A DNA stretch of 41,849 nt. Source: a virus. The notes under the pieces were generated by a model. It saw nothing but the letters and a program-made list of their open reading frames with translations. It had not been told where the DNA came from and did no database searches. Location: IMG/VR virus record IMGVR_UViG_3300031586_000008, positions 1 to 41,849 of that record. The stretch is one strand, 5' to 3'. The position numbers and the translations under genes are program-made. This document shows, in pieces, positions 29,954-39,064 of the stretch; within the stretch, counting starts at the first letter, position 1; the number at the start of each line of letters is the position of its first letter.

Positions 29954-32548
29954 ATGCCTGACCAGGCTTATACCGTAGAGATGCTCCTCAAATGGATCGC
30001 GGATAACCGCGCACTCGTAGCGGGTTCCACGCAGGCCCGCGCCCTGAAAAAAAACGTTAAGGCACTGCGCGCTGAGATCAAAATGCTCGGCGCGCAGGCG
30101 CTTACTCAATTCAATCTCATCTGCGGCGGGCTGACGCGGATGGGTAAGAAAGCGATGCTCGCGGGTGGCCTTATCCTGGGCGCGTTGGGAGCATTGTTCT
30201 ACAAGATGATAAAAGTAGGGGCCAAATTTGAGAATTTCCGAGTTACCTTAGATCAACTCTATGGAAGTGCTGAAGAAGGGAAAAAGGCCTTTGATTGGAT
30301 CATGGAGTTGCAGGTCAAAACTCCTTATAAACCGACCGAGCTTATGGGGGCACTCCAACAACTTAAATCGTTCGGGGTAGATGCCCGCAAATGGCTGCCT
30401 GTCATCGGCGACATGGCGGCTACTATGGGTAAAAGCATTGAGGAAGCCGCAAAAGGAGTCGGGAAGGCTCTTACAGGCGGAGCGGGAGCCGCAGACGTTC
30501 TCCGAGAATCATATGCGGCCTCGGTCCAAAATATTGCCAAAGTAACAGGATACGCTGAAAAAGAGATTAAAGGGAACATTGAGGTTTACAAGAAAGCCCT
30601 ATTTGAATTTATAAAGCAAAAGAAATTTGCCGGGGGGATGATGCGCCTTTCGGCTACCCTTACTGGGATACTTTCCTCGATTGGGGGAGCGTTCGAACAG
30701 TTCTTTGGAGCCGTAGGGAGAATGATAAACGAGGTGATGAAGGGCGATTTGACAAAGATACGAGATTGGATGGTGGGAATGTTCGAGGGGTGGGCAGAAG
30801 GAACGAGCAAAGCACAAAAACTGGCCGAGCGTGTGGCCAAAGGGTTCAAAATGATCTACGAAGGGCTAAAAAAGGCAGGCGCGATAATCTGGAAGTTCAT
30901 CAAGCCGTTCGTAGAGTTCTTCAAAAATCACCCCCAGATGGTGAAGTGGGCGATTGCCGGTGTCGCGGTTTCAGGCGCGCTCCTGCTGGTCGGCGGCGGG
31001 ATCATGTTCGTGGTCGGCAAGCTCGGCCAGATGGGAGTAGGGCTCGTGCATGGGATAGGCACGCTCAAGAAGTTCGGCGGCACGCTGATGGCGCTGTTTA
31101 CGAAGACCAAAGCCGCAGGCGGGCTCGGCAGTCTCATGGGCGGCCTGACGGCCAAGGGCGGAATCATGGGCAAGATAGGCGGCCTGTTCGCCGGAGGCGG
31201 TGCGGCAGCCGGAGGGGGAATTGCAGCCACGCTGGCCACTGCGCTTCCGATCATCGGGGGCGTCATTGCCGGGCTTGCTTTGCTCGCCACCGCATGGAAA
31301 AAGAACTTTGCGGGCATCCGTGAAGCCGCAGCTAAAGCGCTCAAGCCTTTACTCGACATAGTGCGCGCCATCTTCGGGATCGGCAAGAAAGCTACCATCC
31401 TCAAGACCATCGGTGCAGTGCTAAAGGCCGTATGGCTTGGGCTTGCCAAGGCCGTAGCCCCGGTCTTCAAGCTCATCTTTACGGTAATCGGCGCGGTGTT
31501 CAGAATCCTCAAGGCCGTGCTTATGCCAATTATCAAGGTGCTCGGCAAGGTCTTTGAGATGCTCGGCCTTGGCGGGAAAGGCGCGGTAGAAGGGATCACC
31601 GGCGCGTTTGATATCCTGGCAAAGGTAATCGGGTTCGTGGCGGACGCAATCGGCTGGGTAGTGGACGCGATAGCCACGGGAATCGAATGGACGATAGGGC
31701 TGGTATTCAAGGGCGTTAAGGAGATGGTAAAAGGCACGTCAACCGTCGGCAAGGTTTTGCGCGTTATCTTCTATCCGCTTACCTTAATCATCTTATACAT
31801 CAAAGGCATCATCGCAATCATAAAGGCGGTCGTAGGCTGGTTCCGCAAGACTGGCGACGAGGGGGTCTCGAACTGGCAGAAGATCGGCAATGCGGTCAGG
31901 TTCGTGTGCGGTTTCATCAAGCTCATAGTGGAAAAGACGATCGGCAAGGTGATTGAGATATTTACCAAGCTGTGGGGGGGTATCAAGCAAGGCGCCGCCG
32001 CGGCATGGAACTGGATAAAGACAAAGCTGATTGACCCCTTAGCGGTTGCATTCAACTGGCTCAGGGATAAGGTATTCAAGCCTATCGGCGATTTCTTCGC
32101 CCACCTGTTCGACCCTCTGGTTAACGCTTTCCGAACGGCAATAGATTGGATCAGAACAACGGTAGGCAAGCTGTTCTCAGGCAAGGGGTTTGAGAAAATA
32201 GCCAAGGCCTTTGGCATGTCCGAAGAGGAACTTGAAGCCCTGAAGGAATGGGCCAAAGCCCCGTCCGGCGTAGGCGCGCGGGCAGGCAAAGCCGGCGCGG
32301 GTGGCGGAGGGTTAGCGCCGATTGCGCCCGGTGCAGGCGGTGCCGGTGCGGTGGCAGCCGGTGCAGAAACCGGTGCGGGAGCAGGCGGTGCGGCTGGCGG
32401 CGGTGCAGGCGGGCCGCAGATTCAGAACGTCTACTACCATTTCCACTTCACGCAGGATGCGATAAAGATCCTCACAGCAAAGCTTACGCCGCAGGAATTC
32501 CTTAAGCTCCTTGGCACGAACCTTTCTTACGAGACGGCGGTGCCGTAA
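29954..32548 (+). CDS. Tail tape measure protein
   Basis: 864 aa. The N-terminal helical region is followed by MLAGGLILGALGALFY. Multiple hydrophobic, Gly/Ala-rich membrane-like helices (VSGALLLVGGGIMFVVG; LATALPIIGGVIAGLALLAT) come next, with amphipathic repeats between 470 and 700. The C-terminus is low-complexity, dominated by Gly and Ala. Its length sets tail length; at about 1.5 Angstrom per residue it implies a tail near 130 nm (inference). AAGGAG nine bases upstream of the ATG couples it to the chaperone fusion. Confidence 0.85.
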   Translation: MPDQAYTVEMLLKWIADNRALVAGSTQARALKKNVKALRAEIKMLGAQALTQFNLICGGLTRMGKKAMLAGGLILGALGALFYKMIKVGAKFENFRVTLDQLYGSAEEGKKAFDWIMELQVKTPYKPTELMGALQQLKSFGVDARKWLPVIGDMAATMGKSIEEAAKGVGKALTGGAGAADVLRESYAASVQNIAKVTGYAEKEIKGNIEVYKKALFEFIKQKKFAGGMMRLSATLTGILSSIGGAFEQFFGAVGRMINEVMKGDLTKIRDWMVGMFEGWAEGTSKAQKLAERVAKGFKMIYEGLKKAGAIIWKFIKPFVEFFKNHPQMVKWAIAGVAVSGALLLVGGGIMFVVGKLGQMGVGLVHGIGTLKKFGGTLMALFTKTKAAGGLGSLMGGLTAKGGIMGKIGGLFAGGGAAAGGGIAATLATALPIIGGVIAGLALLATAWKKNFAGIREAAAKALKPLLDIVRAIFGIGKKATILKTIGAVLKAVWLGLAKAVAPVFKLIFTVIGAVFRILKAVLMPIIKVLGKVFEMLGLGGKGAVEGITGAFDILAKVIGFVADAIGWVVDAIATGIEWTIGLVFKGVKEMVKGTSTVGKVLRVIFYPLTLIILYIKGIIAIIKAVVGWFRKTGDEGVSNWQKIGNAVRFVCGFIKLIVEKTIGKVIEIFTKLWGGIKQGAAAAWNWIKTKLIDPLAVAFNWLRDKVFKPIGDFFAHLFDPLVNAFRTAIDWIRTTVGKLFSGKGFEKIAKAFGMSEEELEALKEWAKAPSGVGARAGKAGAGGGGLAPIAPGAGGAGAVAAGAETGAGAGGAAGGGAGGPQIQNVYYHFHFTQDAIKILTAKLTPQEFLKLLGTNLSYETAVP

Positions 32549-33066
32549 TGGGTATCCCGTTTACCGCCGACAAATCCACCGGGCGCCTGTATCGCATACC
32601 CAGGGCCACTTTGCGGCTGGGCGGTGTGCTGGATGGAATTGGGTTCAAGCTCCCCTGCTGGATAAGCCTGCGGCCCCGCAAACAGATAGTCGTGACGCAA
32701 GTGCAAGGTCTCGAGGATACGGTTAAAGAAGCCATGGACATGCAAGGGTATGAGGTTGACATCCAGACCCAGACCGGCAACTGGGAGATCCGCACGATCT
32801 GGAAGGGGGTTTACAAGCCGATAGAAAGTATAGATGATATCCGCAATCTGCTTGCCATGTTCCGCGATAAGAAAAAACCTCTGTACGCGACTGACGAGGA
32901 AGGTATCCTGGCCGCGGCAGGAATCGGCTACCTGGTCATTCACGCCGTATCCATAGAGCCTATCCGCGAAAAGCCGCACGCCTTCACGATCTCGCTCGGC
33001 TGCTACTCCGAGCTTAACCCGGACGTGACCATCGTAGACTTGATACCGGAGGAGGGATTGATCTGA
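32548..33066 (+). CDS. DUF6046-like tail protein
   Basis: A 172-aa protein beginning at TAATG after the tape measure. The central LEDTVKEAMDMQGYEVDI segment, IESIDDIRNLLAMF, and a terminal HAVSIEPIREKPHAFTISLGCYSE follow the order of DUF6046 proteins common in Bacteroidota phages (VKE motif, 'Y.I.I', 'i.dv.i.....v..f.i'). A tail-baseplate structural role is inferred from position (Mu gp43 place). Confidence 0.6.
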   Translation: MGIPFTADKSTGRLYRIPRATLRLGGVLDGIGFKLPCWISLRPRKQIVVTQVQGLEDTVKEAMDMQGYEVDIQTQTGNWEIRTIWKGVYKPIESIDDIRNLLAMFRDKKKPLYATDEEGILAAAGIGYLVIHAVSIEPIREKPHAFTISLGCYSELNPDVTIVDLIPEEGLI

Positions 33067-33509
33067 TGGAACAGCTATTCGTCGAGCACGCGCTGGGCGC
33101 GAGCGAGGACTTGTTCTTTTTGGCCGAGTTCTACTACGGCAACGCAGGCCTGTGGTGGGTGATTTATCATGCGAACGTTGAGGTGATCGGCGACGACCCC
33201 GAAGACTTAGCGCCCGGCACGGCGCTGCGGGTTCCTCTGCTCGCGGTCAAACGGCAGCGCATGGACATGCCCGCCTACATCCCGGCGACCCCTTACGAGG
33301 CGTCGAAAGACCCGCTTATCCATCTCTGCGAAGATCGCTACGGCGATGCGGCGCTTTACTTCGATCTGCTCGAGATCTCGGGACTCGAAGGCGATGAGGT
33401 GCTTGCGCCCGGAACCAGACTCACGCTCCCGCCGCGCGGGAATCCATACGACCTGAAAAAAGCCGAGTCCTATCGCGAGAAGTTTTACTCGGCGCGGAGT
33501 AATTACTGA
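33066..33509 (+). CDS. LysM-like tail/baseplate protein
   Basis: A 147-aa protein with two LysM-like units: LFFLAEFYYGNAGLWWVIYHAN ... APGTALRVPL and LIHLCEDRYGDAALYFDLLEIS ... APGTRLTLPP. Single-LysM proteins act next to baseplate hubs in many myophages (T4 gp53, P2 X). It is coupled by a TGATG overlap at both ends. Confidence 0.7.
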   Translation: MEQLFVEHALGASEDLFFLAEFYYGNAGLWWVIYHANVEVIGDDPEDLAPGTALRVPLLAVKRQRMDMPAYIPATPYEASKDPLIHLCEDRYGDAALYFDLLEISGLEGDEVLAPGTRLTLPPRGNPYDLKKAESYREKFYSARSNY

Positions 33510-34597
33510 TGCCCGTGCTCATTCCTCAATTCAAGTTGAAGCTGGGACGCTGTAACGTGCGCGCGGTGGCCAACATCCGGGTAACGCTCTCGCGCAACCT
33601 GTTGTGCGACGTGGCTGAAATCGAACTGCCTCTACTGCGTGAGACCGATCTTTCCAAGCTTAAAGAAGGGGGTGCGGCCATCGACGGCGAAGTTGAGATC
33701 TCGCTCGGTTGGGAAGGTACGGAACCTGAGCCGGTGTTCACCGGCATGATCGTCGAGGTATCGCCGGAGCAGCCTTTAAAGATCAAGGCCGAGGACTTCG
33801 GCTGCCTGCTCAAACAGACCCGGTTCAAGGAACTGTTTGAGGAAAAGAATATCGGTCCGCGAGGTAATCCAGCGTCCTGGTACTCGGAGATCGCCGCTTA
33901 CGCCATCGCCAAGGCCGGGCTTACGCCAGTGATCCCGGAGTTGTATGTTGGAACGGAGAGCGACGATGTGGACAAGAGCGTTACTGTAGATCGTCAGACC
34001 TGCATGCAGGTAATGGAGAAACTGCGGGAAAACGGCTGGGACTCCTTCGTAATCCCATGCACGAAGGAATTCTACTATGGTCCCGATCACCCGTGGGCAT
34101 ACGAGGTCCTCAAACAAGACAGAGTTTTCAGGTTCTCGTTTGGCGATCTTCGAGTAGGCGGTGAGATTCAATACGCACCTATCATCGAGCCGGACGGGCT
34201 CAAATTTACACCCGGCGCCAAAATCGGCAAAGTAATCGTCCACCTCACCGATTCCGAGTTTACCAAGAAAGCGGTCTCAGGCTCCTACGGGGACGGGGAG
34301 CCGGTCAAGGAATTCAATTTTGACGTAAGCGATCCTACGAAGGAGAAGGCCGAGACGCGGGCGCGGAATTTGTATTTTAAACACAATACACCATCAGTAG
34401 AAGGAGCAGTCAAGATATTCGGCAACCAGTTCATCAAGCACTCGGAGCGGGTAACGATACGAGATCCCGATCACCCTGAACGCTGTGGCAAAGGGAAGGA
34501 TTTGTCTTTTATAATTGATGAAGTAATCCACGAATTTGGGCCAAGTGTAGGGTTCAAGACCAGTTTAACCCTTTGTGAGAAACAGGAATCAAGATGA
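33509..34597 (+). CDS. Baseplate hub protein (Mu gp44/P2 D-like)
   Basis: A 362-aa protein. The N-terminal region is RVTLSRNLLCDVAEIELP, the middle has YSEIAAYAIAKAGLTP, and the later part carries GSYGDGEPVKEFNFDVSDPTKEKAETRARNLYFKHN. These are typical of late-control D/gpP hubs, which form the ring that receives the spike. Overlaps both neighbours by 1-4 bp. Confidence 0.8.
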   Translation: MPVLIPQFKLKLGRCNVRAVANIRVTLSRNLLCDVAEIELPLLRETDLSKLKEGGAAIDGEVEISLGWEGTEPEPVFTGMIVEVSPEQPLKIKAEDFGCLLKQTRFKELFEEKNIGPRGNPASWYSEIAAYAIAKAGLTPVIPELYVGTESDDVDKSVTVDRQTCMQVMEKLRENGWDSFVIPCTKEFYYGPDHPWAYEVLKQDRVFRFSFGDLRVGGEIQYAPIIEPDGLKFTPGAKIGKVIVHLTDSEFTKKAVSGSYGDGEPVKEFNFDVSDPTKEKAETRARNLYFKHNTPSVEGAVKIFGNQFIKHSERVTIRDPDHPERCGKGKDLSFIIDEVIHEFGPSVGFKTSLTLCEKQESR

Positions 34598-35268
34598 GCG
34601 GACCGAGAGAGGCAACCCAGCCGGGGACAGTAAAGGCCGCCCTGCAGAATCTGATGGGGTCAGACCTTAATCAGGATGCGATCGTAGGCAAGGTAACGGC
34701 GCGGCAGTTCCTGACGCCTGCAGGCTGGTCGTTGCCGGATCGTAAGCCTTACGGATTCTGGTGCGACGTGCAGCCGGAGAAGGAAGGCGAAGAGGAGCTG
34801 CAGCACGTGCCGATGGGCTTTCGAGTAATGAACTATGCGGACGATCTGGGTTTTATCCTGGTGCCGAAAGCCGACACCGAAGTCCTGGTCGCATGGGTTG
34901 ATGGCAGGCCGACCATCGAGAAATGCCAGGAATGGGAATGGCTGATCCTCAAAAAGGGTGAGGGTTTTTACGTGATAGTGGACGCCATGAATAACGTAGA
35001 GGCGCAGATCTCGGGCGAGGTCAACGTCACGGTGCTTAAGAGTTCTACGGAAACGGTCGCGATTCAAAAGCACATCAAGGCCCCAAAGATTTTGCTCGGC
35101 CCTGCAGGCTTAGAGCAGGCGGTTAAGGGCAATACCTGGCTGGGGGTGTTTACCTCTCATACCCACGTGGTCTCGCCCGCGGTGACCCCGCTCGGCCTGG
35201 TCTCCGGCCCGCCTATGAACGCGCCAGCCGCAGCAGCCGCGCTATCGCTAATCGTGAAACTGGATTAG
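34594..35268 (+). CDS. Baseplate spike/central puncturing protein (Mu gp45-like)
   Basis: A 224-aa protein. An OB-fold-like N-terminal domain (GKVTARQFLTPAG ... YGFWCDVQPEKEGEEEL) is followed by a beta-rich stem (NNVEAQISGEVNVTVLKSSTETVAI). The end is SHTHVVSPAVTPLGLVSGPP, resembling the His-containing metal-binding tip of phage spikes. Order and tail-tip motif support the call. Confidence 0.8.
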   Translation: MSGPREATQPGTVKAALQNLMGSDLNQDAIVGKVTARQFLTPAGWSLPDRKPYGFWCDVQPEKEGEEELQHVPMGFRVMNYADDLGFILVPKADTEVLVAWVDGRPTIEKCQEWEWLILKKGEGFYVIVDAMNNVEAQISGEVNVTVLKSSTETVAIQKHIKAPKILLGPAGLEQAVKGNTWLGVFTSHTHVVSPAVTPLGLVSGPPMNAPAAAAALSLIVKLD

Positions 35269-35278
35269 GAGAACTTAA

Positions 35279-35680
35279 ATGATTGATTTAGGCAGAGACG
35301 TCAAGCTCGAAGTGGACGCCGATACCGGCGAGATCCTCGACGTGGTTATTGCCGACGGTGACTTTGCTTTGCAGGAAGGGCGCGAGTGCCTGAAGCAGGA
35401 TCTCCTCAACGAGCTGTGGTGTCAATACTACGACTGGGCGCTGGCTTATACGGTAGGGACGCGGCTGCCGGAGTTCGTGAATATGCCGGCCTCAGGGCTC
35501 GAGCTTGCCGATCTTACGAACGCCATCCGTGAGCCTTTAGAACGCGAGGACCGGCTCGTGCGCGGCCGCTATACGATTGAGTTTACGGACACGGGATTCA
35601 TCTGCGAGGTAATCCCCGTATCCCTGGTCCAGCCGCAGAAGATGAGCCTGGAGATAAAACGCATCGGACAAGGGGCTTAA
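35279..35680 (+). CDS. Baseplate wedge protein (gp25/W, Mu gp46-like)
   Basis: A 133-aa protein: an acidic N-terminus (DTGEILDVVIADGDFALQEG), central ECLKQDLLNELWCQYYDWALAY, and a C-terminal NAIREPLEREDRLV of gp25 proteins. The last residues QGA and the stop are encoded by the palindromic repeat at 35669, exactly as in the gene ending at 24754. Confidence 0.75.
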   Translation: MIDLGRDVKLEVDADTGEILDVVIADGDFALQEGRECLKQDLLNELWCQYYDWALAYTVGTRLPEFVNMPASGLELADLTNAIREPLEREDRLVRGRYTIEFTDTGFICEVIPVSLVQPQKMSLEIKRIGQGA

Positions 35681-35688
35681 GCCCCTTG
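35669..35688. repeat. CAAGGGGC-type palindromic repeat, copy 6 (contains stop codon)
   Basis: CAAGGGGCTTAAGCCCCTTG, identical to copy 5. It supplies the TAA of the upstream gene; an AAGGAGG site for the next gene follows. Confidence 0.85.
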
Positions 35689-35702
35689 TCTAAGGAGGCA
35701 GT

Positions 35703-36248
35703 ATGAGTTTACATTTTAAGACCCAGGATGAGATCTTCACCGACATGAAGGTCCAGATGCAGGCCGAGGCCCCGGAGGTAACCAACTGGCGGACACGCGG
35801 CGTAGTGCGCTCGGTTCTGGCAGTAGTCGCTGCGGCTGTGGCCATGCTCTGGGACAGGCTCAAGCTCATGTATCTGGGCATCTGGGCGCAGTATGCGGAT
35901 AGGCTGACCCTGCGCCGCTACTACGAACTGTGGGGTCAGACCTGGTCGGAGAACGTGGACACCGAAACCGCGCGCGAGACCGTGCTGGGCATGTATCGCC
36001 AGAAGGGCAAGGGCACAAAGGCCTGGTATCGGGCGGTAATACTTAGCAATAGCAATTTCAAGGAGCACGTAACCGACGCGGCAGTAACCCTTCGCGCGCG
36101 CGGCCCGAACACCATTGACATCGAGGTCTCCTATAACGGCGGCCCGGTGCTTGCCGACGACGAGTTCAGTGTTCAGGATATCCAGGACTTCTTCGACGAC
36201 GACGAGAACAACGTGGTCGGCGCGGAAGTGCTGGTGGCATCGGTATGA
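35703..36248 (+). CDS. Short baseplate J-like protein
   Basis: 181 aa. The N-terminal part (FTDMKVQMQAEAPEVTNWRTRGVVRSVL ... RLTLRRYYELWGQTW) and the C-terminal part (ARETVLGMYRQKGKGTKAWYR ... GPNTIDIEVSYNGG) fit the ends of baseplate J/gp47 proteins. The central beta-domain, typically 100-180 residues, is missing. It may be a minimal J; the order gp25-J-gp48 is kept. Confidence 0.65.
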   Translation: MSLHFKTQDEIFTDMKVQMQAEAPEVTNWRTRGVVRSVLAVVAAAVAMLWDRLKLMYLGIWAQYADRLTLRRYYELWGQTWSENVDTETARETVLGMYRQKGKGTKAWYRAVILSNSNFKEHVTDAAVTLRARGPNTIDIEVSYNGGPVLADDEFSVQDIQDFFDDDENNVVGAEVLVASV

Positions 36249-36326
36249 TTAGCAGATTAGAAAATTTGAAGATTGCAGATTCTCCGAATCCCAATCTGCG
36301 AAATCTGTGTAATCTGTGGATGTTCT
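36249..36326. other. A/T-rich repeat spacer
   Basis: The spacer between the J-like and gp48-like genes consists of imperfect repeats of AATCTG(C/T)GAAATCTGTGTAATCT type, unlike the rest of the operon, where genes overlap. I see no promoter in it. Confidence 0.45.
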
Positions 36327-36947
36327 ATGGGTAGGTTCCGTTTCAACTTCGCCATCCTCACCGGGCGCAAGACGTTCAGAAACTTAAAAGCGGATAGTCC
36401 GCTGCGGAAACTACTAGAGACGATCCGCAGCGAGTTGACCGAACGGACCGGCTCTACGTATGAGTTCGTCTCCGACGGCCTGAACCCGGTTTACGACTCG
36501 CGGTTCATTACCCTGGCCTCGGGTGACGATCTGGATAAGTGGGGCGAGACGCTCGATCTTCCCCGCAACGCATCGGAACTCGACGAGGCCTACCGCGCCA
36601 GGCTCTTGATCGAGCTGCGCGACTTTACCGCATGCCTGACCGCAGATGCTATCAAAGACGCGGTCGAATCCATCTCCGGGGTCTCGAGGCCGGACATCGA
36701 GGAGATTCATCCCTTAGCCCCGGACTGGCCCCTGGAGTGGTGGGAGAACGTAGGCGCGGAGCACGTTACCTGGTGCAACTGGGATGACCTGGTGGACTTC
36801 CTGCTGGTACTGGACTCCGCACCTTCAGGTGAGACCCTGGAAGACATCGCAGAGAAGATTATACAAACCAAGTTCGCTCCGGCGCGGTGCCTCGTGGTCA
36901 CCGACTCCGGGAGCGGGTATTACGTGCTGCAGAAGCTCGTAGAGTAA
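36327..36947 (+). CDS. Baseplate/tail protein (Mu gp48-like)
   Basis: ATG 36327 is preferred over an upstream ATG at 36273, whose codons are repeat DNA. The 206-aa protein contains LASGDDLDKWGETLDLPRN and DEAYRARLLIELRD, a pattern seen in gp48/YmfQ-type wedge proteins, then a Trp-rich C-terminal domain. It follows J as expected. Confidence 0.68.
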   Translation: MGRFRFNFAILTGRKTFRNLKADSPLRKLLETIRSELTERTGSTYEFVSDGLNPVYDSRFITLASGDDLDKWGETLDLPRNASELDEAYRARLLIELRDFTACLTADAIKDAVESISGVSRPDIEEIHPLAPDWPLEWWENVGAEHVTWCNWDDLVDFLLVLDSAPSGETLEDIAEKIIQTKFAPARCLVVTDSGSGYYVLQKLVE

Positions 36948-36956
36948 GGAGTTTAG

Positions 36957-38963
36957 ATGAGTAACAGGTTTAACCGCAACGACGCGAATGTCAAAGACGA
37001 TAGGATGTTCTGCACCGATTTCCAGGTAGACCAGAACGGCCAGGACGCCGATCTGCTGCAAACCGCAAAGGACTTCGGCTGCCTGCCGTGCATAGGCGCA
37101 GGGCTTGACGTTGCGAGCCTTTCGGAGCCTGATCACAAAGTGCAGATCGCGGCAGGCTGGGCTTACGACACCGATGGGCACCGGATCACCATTTCCTCGG
37201 TGCAGGAGGCGGTGCTTACCGATACCGCAGGCGGGAATAACTACGTCATCCTCTCGCATCAGTTCGTCACTTCAGACAATCGCAACGCGCACCGCACCGG
37301 CGTTTCGTATCCCACACGCAAGGCCTCATCGTTCGTGCTCACCGTCCAGGGCGCAGCTCCGGGCGTGGACGACATCTGCCTCGCTAACTGCAAACAGACC
37401 GGCACCGGAACCATCACCATTGACGTTACCGAACGCTTGAGCAGGGAGTGCAAGCTGGTGTCCCAGGACAAGGTCCCGGGCGTTATCCCTGAAGGCGAAG
37501 AGGCTGCGGGACCGCCGCCGCCGCCAGGCTCGAAACCGGAACTCCCGGACTATCCCAAAGGCCGGGACGTGCCCATGCCTATCATTCTCTCCGGCACGCG
37601 CTCGGGCGAAGCATGGGGCGGCATCGAAACCATCATGCCCGAAGAGCTTGGCCGCACTACGGCTGCTCAATCCGCACTTACCCTTGAACGGGTGAACCTG
37701 AAGTCCGGCACCCCTTTGGCCGACGTCAAGGTCTGGATAGGTGACTGGGGAACCGGTATACGCGACGCCGTCAACCTCAAGAAGTGCAACTTCACCATGC
37801 CCGCGAAATCCGGCGTCACCGCCTGGGATGCAGACCTCTGGGTCACCGATCCGCCCGGTTATTATTACTTGGTTCTCGGCGACGAAAGCTGGTATTCAAA
37901 AATCACCGCATCGGACGGGAACTCGGTAACCTGCGAGGATGACCTGCCTGATGTCAGTTCCCATACGTTCTACGTCTGCCCTTATGCGGAGCTATACCGC
38001 TCACAGGTGATCCCGTATAAAACCGACGCGGAGCCGGATACCACGAATCTCCAGACCACGCTGGATTATAGCCGCATCGCCTCACCAGTGGCTCCGATAG
38101 TGCTTATCAAAAGTCTCAACCTGGGCGGCAAGTATAAAATCAAGGTAGCGTCGGTGATCTCCGGCGACAACTACACCAAATGGGCGGAGGCTGACTTTAT
38201 CGTAGGGTCAGATTTCGTAACTTGCTGGCAGCCTTCTTCAGGCTACCTCAACGTGATCCCGGTTGACGGCGGGGTTGAGGTAATCATCCCTGCGCCGACC
38301 GGCGGGACCATAGAGCCTGAAGCATACGAACTCTGCTATACCTACGGCACGGACGCCGTCCCGGACCCGCCTACGCCGGATTTCGACAACGCGGAGCACG
38401 CTACGATCCGTACCAAGGAGCGCAAAGTCAAGATAGACGCGCCTCCCGGTCGGAAGGTGAAAATCAAATGCCGCGCTATTTACCGCCGCGCGGTGATGCG
38501 CTGTTCGGGCGAGGATAAGATCCTTGCCTCCGAAGACGCCTACGTCACCGCAGGCGGCGTCTCGATCCGGCGCAACCGCAAGGCGTTTACCAATCCCATC
38601 AAAGAGACCAGCCTTGCCGCCGGAGCCACTGCCCTTGCAGATCAACAGAAGCTCCCCAACTCTATCTGGCCGGAAAACATCTCGCTCTTTAATCCTACCG
38701 CCGCGGAGCAGAAGGATTTTGAGGTCTATATCCACGGCTCCAACGAGGATTACCTGGCAGGCCGCAAGATTCAGATAGGAACCGGCGGCGACGCGGGCAC
38801 CATCGGCGCCCGGGGCTGGGTCGAAAAGGCGATCTCCGATTACCGCATCTCCGATCCGGCCATGAAAGTAACCGTCAAAAACATCCACGCAACGAACGCG
38901 CAAAGCTTTGACCTGCGCTATACCGTCGAGTACCGCGAAGATGCCGCGGGCGAGCTTGCATAA
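36957..38963 (+). CDS. Tail fibre/adhesin-type protein
   Basis: 668 aa. The N-terminal domain (about 1-160; VQIAAGWAYDTDGHRITISS) resembles baseplate-binding fibre domains. A Pro-rich linker (about 178-195; GPPPPPGSKPELP) follows, then several fibronectin-like beta-domains. The C-terminal domain ends FDLRYTVEYRED. It likely contacts the host surface. AAGGAG site upstream. Confidence 0.68.
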   Translation: MSNRFNRNDANVKDDRMFCTDFQVDQNGQDADLLQTAKDFGCLPCIGAGLDVASLSEPDHKVQIAAGWAYDTDGHRITISSVQEAVLTDTAGGNNYVILSHQFVTSDNRNAHRTGVSYPTRKASSFVLTVQGAAPGVDDICLANCKQTGTGTITIDVTERLSRECKLVSQDKVPGVIPEGEEAAGPPPPPGSKPELPDYPKGRDVPMPIILSGTRSGEAWGGIETIMPEELGRTTAAQSALTLERVNLKSGTPLADVKVWIGDWGTGIRDAVNLKKCNFTMPAKSGVTAWDADLWVTDPPGYYYLVLGDESWYSKITASDGNSVTCEDDLPDVSSHTFYVCPYAELYRSQVIPYKTDAEPDTTNLQTTLDYSRIASPVAPIVLIKSLNLGGKYKIKVASVISGDNYTKWAEADFIVGSDFVTCWQPSSGYLNVIPVDGGVEVIIPAPTGGTIEPEAYELCYTYGTDAVPDPPTPDFDNAEHATIRTKERKVKIDAPPGRKVKIKCRAIYRRAVMRCSGEDKILASEDAYVTAGGVSIRRNRKAFTNPIKETSLAAGATALADQQKLPNSIWPENISLFNPTAAEQKDFEVYIHGSNEDYLAGRKIQIGTGGDAGTIGARGWVEKAISDYRISDPAMKVTVKNIHATNAQSFDLRYTVEYREDAAGELA

Positions 38964-39064
38964 TGGCATGGACACTGCGTCCTTCCCCCGGCGGGCGGCA
39001 GACTTCCGACTCCTGCCCGTGTTCTGTCGCCCGTCGGGGATTAACATCATGGAGGCATAGATGA
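38963..39064 (+). CDS. Possible 33-aa coupled peptide
   Basis: A short frame starts at the TAATG that ends the fibre gene and ends at ATGA overlapping the next gene. The peptide is Arg/Ser-rich with a CPC motif. Double coupling is suggestive, but the composition looks non-coding and hairpins are present. Probably spacer; recorded for completeness. Confidence 0.2.
   Translation: MAWTLRPSPGGRQTSDSCPCSVARRGLTSWRHR

Noticed and set aside
30928-31752. A 274-codon minus-strand frame opposite the tape measure
   Set aside because: Shadow of Gly/Ala-rich tape-measure codons; Pro/Ser/Ala composition typical of antisense frames.
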